Shown: in pieces, positions 59,334 to 64,000 of the stretch
Layout of the letters: each line of letters begins with the position of its first letter
Numbering within the stretch: position 1 is the stretch's first letter
Notes under the pieces: generated by a model
Seen by the model: only the letters and a program-made list of their open reading frames with translations
What the model was told of the DNA's origin: nothing
Database searches by the model: none
Position numbers and translations under genes: made by a program
NCBI GenBank assembly: GCA_033961575.1
Contig: CM066738.1
Location: 103,317,478-103,381,477 of the forward strand
Origin: Aselliscus stoliczkanus
Lineage: Eukaryota; Chordata; Mammalia; Chiroptera; Hipposideridae
Direction: 5' to 3'
DNA: 64,000 bases

Positions 59334-61204
59334 TGAGCAGCTCGGCTCCACTCCGCCCCTCCGCGCGCACACCCTCACCGCCATAACAGAATGCTCTAGA
59401 AGGCCTCTCCGAGCCGGGGTTGCCACGGAGAGCATGCGGCCCTCAGGCCGGGGCCCCCTCTCGGATGCATGGGGCTCGGGGTCTGTTTGGCTTGGAGCAT
59501 CTCTCGAGCCCCAGGCGCTGGGAAAGGCGCAGTGCCGGAGGAGCCGGTGTGCTCGCCGCAGTCTGCCGCTGGCATTGCCTTCCCTTTCTTGTTTGCACGT
59601 CGTGATGCTCTGCCTTGCCCCTCGGCCAGGCGGCCCAACGTGCTGCCCCTGTCTGTGGCGCAAAGGTGCTTTTTTTCTTTTTCTTTTTGCTAACTAGGTG
59701 CAAAACGGGTCGTAAGGGTCTTTTGGCTCCTCCTTAGAGAGCTTGGATTCCTGAAGAAATCTGGAAGTGGAGACTTGCGAATTGATTGAAATTAGTTACG
59801 TAGCAGCGCAGGTTGTCTGAGTAACAGCCTGGTTATGCCTTTACCTCTGGCGTAACCTGCTTTGTAACGGCCTGAGTCGTGCCTCCAGGTTTGGGTCCAC
59901 GGGTATTTGTTGGGCCTTTCCTATAGGCATCAGTCGTGTTTTCTAAAAAGTTATTACACACCCAAGTGTAGTAGACCGGAGTCGAGGTGAATCACTTGTC
60001 GCAAACATTAAAGATGAAATTTTTATAGAGCCACGAAAGCAGTTTAATGATATAGGCCCCATCCATATAAAGTCCTTGAGCGTGACAGTTTAATGGAAGA
60101 GAGGGGAATAGGTTTCAGTTAGAGTAAGAACTATGTACAGTAGGAGTTTATTATCGTGGTTCACAGTTATTTAAAAGGTGTTATATGGATGCTATACTTT
60201 TCAACTTAGGTGATTTCTAAGATAGGATGATACATTGGAAAAGGGGATTTCCTCCCCTTGGTTGAAACTTGTATTTTAACTCCTCTATCTGCTGTCATTC
60301 AGTACTCTGGGACTAAAACCGGGCGTTGTATTTATGTAGTGGCTATGTGGACTCCATTCCCATAGAATCGAGGAATTTGGGGCTGGTAATCTAGGTTGAG
60401 TCCCTCCTTTTAAAAACAAGGCATCAGTGTAGTGACTCACATTGTAGGACAAATTCAGATGTAGTAACACCTAGTACCCAGTATTTTCTTGGTGAGCTTT
60501 AAATTTTATCTTACAACGTTTACTGCTAGCATGCAACTGTATAATCATGGTTAAAAAAAAAAAACAACCAAAAAACACCCTTTCCATTTTTCAGCCTATT
60601 CACTAAAATAATTCCTGTATGCCACTGCCATTAAATTTGGAGGAGAAATCCTGAACTCAGGAGCAATACTTAATATTTTTAAATTTTTTTCTTGTTGTAG
60701 CATACATTGTAAAGATAACCTTAGATTGTAAGTAGAATGAAAATGTCACAATGGAACCATTTATATAATCCCATTCATATTACAACAAGGCTAACCAATT
60801 TCTGATTTAACTGCCAGGAGTCTTTTTTTCCATTCGCCTTTTTCCCCTTTAAATTTTATTTGTAATGCAAGCGTTGGAAGGCAAGCAGATAAGGGGGAGA
60901 AGCGTGCAAACCAGAGGAAGGAGGTTTTTATCTTGAGTGCAGTGTGTGGCCTTTTCTGGCAACCAGTGGGCACTGGAAGGAGTGGAGAAACTGAGGCTGG
61001 GGTGTCGGCGCACCGCTGCTTCTCAGGCAGCGCCCTCACCTGCCGTGGCCAGGAGTCGAGGTGGGAGAACAAATCCTAGGATGTGCACGTACGGCAGGTG
61101 ACGCCGAGGGCTATTTCTAGACACTTGTACATTCTTCTTTTCTCCAGTAGTTGTTTAGGGTTACCATAACACATCATCTGTGTCTCATTGAATTGTTACG
61201 ACCC

Positions 61205-61670
61205 CGCATTTTCTACTTATTAGCGTGTTCCCCGGGGCCCCCCGCCATGGCGTGTTATGGCCTCGAGGACTTTTCCGCGGATCTCCTTGCTCAGAGGCTG
61301 CGGGCGGGGGTGGATCGATTTCAACCCCTATTTGCTGTAGTACAAGCCAGCTGCGCTGGACCTTGTGCCGCCGCCGCTCCCGGGCGGGCGTGCTCACCTG
61401 CAGGGGGGCTCCCGAGAGGGCCCCGCGGGCATGCGCAGCCGGGCCGGCGGGCGACGACTGGCCCCGCCCCTCCCCCTGCAAGATGGCGGCCGCCGCCCAC
61501 GTGATCGGCGCGCCGGCCCCGCCCCCTGAGGGGCGGGCTGAGGGCCGGCCGGGCCTCCCCGGCTTCCCCTGGGCGGCAGGGCTGGGCCGCAGCGTTCGGC
61601 CTGGTGGGGAGCCTTGCGGGTGGCGCACGCCGGTAATACTAAGGGGAGATGCGCGGGGCAGCGCTTTATT
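61205..61670. promoter_or_regulatory. Second CpG island in ZCCHC2 intron 1
   Basis: About 460 bp of CpG-dense sequence surrounded by AT-rich intron. Motifs seen: NRF1-like GCATGCGCAG at 61,429-61,438; Sp1 boxes CCCCGCCCC at 61,462-61,470 and 61,517-61,525, and GGGGCGGG at 61,530-61,537; YY1-like AAGATGGCGGC at 61,480-61,490; E-box CACGTGAT at 61,498-61,505. This set is typical of TATA-less start sites. It may be an alternative ZCCHC2 promoter, a start for an antisense RNA, or an intronic enhancer. Confidence 0.7.
61483..61632 (+). CDS. Candidate alternative first exon (50 codons)
   Basis: ATG at 61,483 lies inside the YY1-like motif in strong context (AAGATGG: A at -3, G at +4). The frame begins MAAAAHVIGAPAPPP and is open to 61,713. 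A possible splice donor, CCG|GTAATA, lies at 61,633, leaving exactly 50 codons and phase 0, the same phase as the canonical exon 1. Splicing to ZCCHC2 exon 2 would therefore keep frame. The peptide is Ala/Pro/Gly-rich with no domain, so this is a hypothesis; CpG-island composition alone can give such ORFs. Confidence 0.25.
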
Positions 61671-63299
61671 GCCCCGGAAGGAACCTTTTAGGCACATGTT
61701 TAAAACTTTGTAATTGCTTAGGAATCATTCCGTGTCTTTCACTGCCTCAGTATCGTCATACTAAACGGATAAAGTACAACTAATATTTTAATTTTCTTTT
61801 CGATTAGAGTAAGAGGGTACTAGTCCGGAATGGTGTTCCTACTCCTTCAAGACTTGTCTCCAATGCTTAATTTAAATACAGCAGCTTCTCGTTAAAAAAA
61901 AAAAAAAATATTTTTTTTTAACACTTTTACGGGTAGAACATGTGCTTGAATGTGAATTTTATATTATATGCTTTCAAGTTGACCAGGTCCAGCAACTGTT
62001 TAGTGACATGCCACGTATGATGTTAATACTTGACAAGTCCACAAACTTAACCATTAGAATATACTTACCAGGCCATTTTAGAAAAACGGAGGACGATTAA
62101 ACAAATACATTTCTAACAATAACGTTTCCTTCCTATGTGGTTTGGATGATTTTAGAGTAAATGTGACATTGGATTGTAATTAAGTGTTGACACTGCTTTT
62201 TGGAGACTTGTGTATAAAGCTCGTGTTCTTCACAACTGCAGTTGCCTGCCAGTCACTTGCCTAAAATTCAGTGGTGAGGCCCGTGGGCAGTAGTAAAAAG
62301 ACTCTAACAATGTGCTAGGAAATTCGGGTGATTGATGCAGTATGTGCAAGAATGTACAGACTGTATATAGCATAACTAAACACAGGTCTTCTGTTAGGAA
62401 CCCAAACTATAAATGATATGTTAGCAATAGCAACAACAACAAAAAATTGAGTATTTTAAAAGATAATAGTTTTTGTTTTGTTTTCTTTGAAAAGAGCAAA
62501 GTCAAGCTTTTTCTCTGAATGCCTAAAGAACTGTTCATGAAAATGAATATTCCAGCTTTGGAGATTTAATCCCCAGTTAGCAACATAAAGATGAAAAAGC
62601 ATTGACTCTCACAGTAGTGGTTAGTGGTTAATGTCCTTAGCATGGCAGTGTTTCTCCAGAGGTTTTTTTTTCCCTATTCTCAACACTTAGTTGCTTGGCA
62701 CATAGTACTAATGTTTGAATTAAAGATAGAAATTTTGATAGCAAGGAACCAATTACCCTGTGTCTTAGTGTTATTTGAGCTCACAAAACATATTTGAACT
62801 AGCAAAAATTAAGTGGCCAAGAGTCCTTTACTTAGTTATCAATGGCGTCACTAAAGAAGAAAAGTTTTCAAAATTGTTCCTTTCCCATAGCATAGGTTAA
62901 TTAGCTGCATTGTACTTGACAGAGCAAGTACGTCAACTCATTTTAATAATACAGATCATGTATTGATAATGTTGGGGCCTGAAAAGGAAAACTTTTCATT
63001 GTTTTAACATCAGGGCCCTACTCTAAGATAACTTGAGGGTGTATAGGGACCAGAAACCTAGGGCACTGATTTAAAATGAGAGGGGAGAGGTTAGTGGTCA
63101 GGATTTCAGCTGTTATTGTGTTAGGCTCTAAAAAGATGCTTTCTAAAAGTGATTTTTAAAAAGAACAATTCTAATGCTCATAGGTAATAAAGAGCTGTAT
63201 TTAATTTGTTGGCCACTGCTGGGAGATTTTACAGTGAAGAGTATCCCTGGGGCTGTGGGCACTGAGAAGGCTTTCCTTCTCCAGGAGGGATAACTGTGC

Positions 63300-63390
63300 A
63301 TCCGTTGGCATTGTTAGGCTTCAGTGAGCAAGTACGTGGAGAAGAGTGCCTGGCCCAGGGTCTTCAATAAATGTTAGCAATTACGGGAAA
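63300..63390 (+). repeat. MIR 3' fragment
   Basis: GAAGAGTGCCTGGCCCAGGG and CTTCAATAAATGTTAGCAAT match the MIR 3' end in sense orientation. Confidence 0.5.
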
Positions 63391-63750
63391 AGTTAAGCCT
63401 TGTTTGGAAGCTGGTAGAGAAGCAGGTAGAGCATCTCACAAATTGAGAGTGGAGATCAGAACTGGCTGTGTCTTTCATGGGAAAGTTTAGGTTGGTTTGG
63501 CTGCAGCAAAGAATGAAAGAAAGCACTTCAGTTATAATTAAATGCCTTTTGGAAAATGCATTTAGAATATCAGAGGTAAGTAGTGATTATTTTAGTAGCA
63601 AATAGGAGCAATTGGGTATCCTCCCCCAGTTTACTTTTTACTGTGCAATGCTTTTCTCAGGTAGGGAGACGCGGGGAAAGTTTCACACCTCCGTAGGCGA
63701 AGAGGGGCTGGAGGTAGACAGAAAGCTAGTTTTTTTCTCAAATTAACTGG

Positions 63751-63830
63751 ATATATATATATATATATATATAAAATTTTATAATATATGTATAATTTTA
63801 TATAATATATATAATTTTTGTTTTTATATA
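63751..63830. repeat. (TA)n microsatellite and AT palindromic stretch
   Basis: About ten TA units followed by self-complementary AT-only text (AAAATTTTATAATATATG, TATAATTTTATATAATATAT). Confidence 0.85.
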
Positions 63831-63904
63831 CTTTCAGTGATTTTTTTTTTCATAGGGGAGAGTACAGGAAGTGTGTCGGAGAGGCTATCAAAGGCCTTGA
63901 AGAG

Positions 63905-64000
63905 GGATAGCCATGTTTAGTAGAGCACTAAACTTAGAGACTTAAATTCCAGCTCTGCCACTAGCTCTTTGATATTAACCAGGCCACTTAAATCCCTGTG
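63905..64000 (+). repeat. MIR SINE, 5' part, cut by window end
   Basis: TAGTAGAGCACTAAACTTAG, AAATTCCAGCTCTGCCACTA, GCTCTTTGATATTAACCAGG, CCACTTAAATCCCTGTG: sense MIR head and core. Confidence 0.7.

Overview
This is nuclear DNA from a placental mammal. It is mostly gene desert packed with ancient mammalian repeats (L2, MIR, old L1, MaLR LTRs, Tigger/MER2/MER20 DNA transposons), ending in a CpG-island promoter and the first coding exon of one recognisable gene. Younger lineage-specific elements argue against a human or rodent source: there are no Alu or B1/B2 elements, but six copies of a short tRNA-derived SINE, L1 copies whose 3' end reads TGTTGTACACCTGAAACTA (common in Laurasiatheria), and two deletion derivatives of a mariner. 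I favour a laurasiatherian, possibly a bat, but this is inference.

Layout. 1-57,050 is intergenic. I see no intact coding gene there; almost all short ORFs fall in repeats or in unrecognised sequence. Notable items are a decayed hAT-type transposase relic (1-800, minus), a deleted Tigger1 (5.2-6.3 kb), an old L1 split by a MER2 that is itself split by an ERV-type LTR (13.2-16.1 kb), MER20 with its 8-bp target duplication (21.9 kb), a MIR split by a Tigger-like MITE (23.5 kb), an inverted pair of MaLR LTRs (31.1-32.4 kb), a 2.2-kb 5'-truncated L1 with clear target duplications (33.0-35.2 kb), a mariner remnant flanked by inverted-complementary microsatellites (36.9-37.2 kb), a 2.6-kb inverted-repeat arrangement around an old L1 (40.6-43.2 kb), and a probable solo LTR (50.2-51.3 kb).

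57.36-59.34 kb is a strong CpG island. It holds the promoter, a probable 5' UTR with two tiny upstream ORFs, and exon 1 of ZCCHC2 (start codon 58,488; 250 codons; splice donor after 59,237). The rest of the window (59.24-64.0 kb) is ZCCHC2 intron 1. Inside it lies a second, separate CpG island (61.2-61.67 kb) with NRF1-, Sp1-, YY1- and E-box-like motifs and an ATG in strong context. A candidate splice donor downstream of that ATG leaves exactly 50 codons, the same phase as the canonical exon 1. This possible alternative promoter and first exon is the most interesting non-repeat observation here.

Repeat family names come from recognising diagnostic segments by eye, so boundaries of old elements are approximate.
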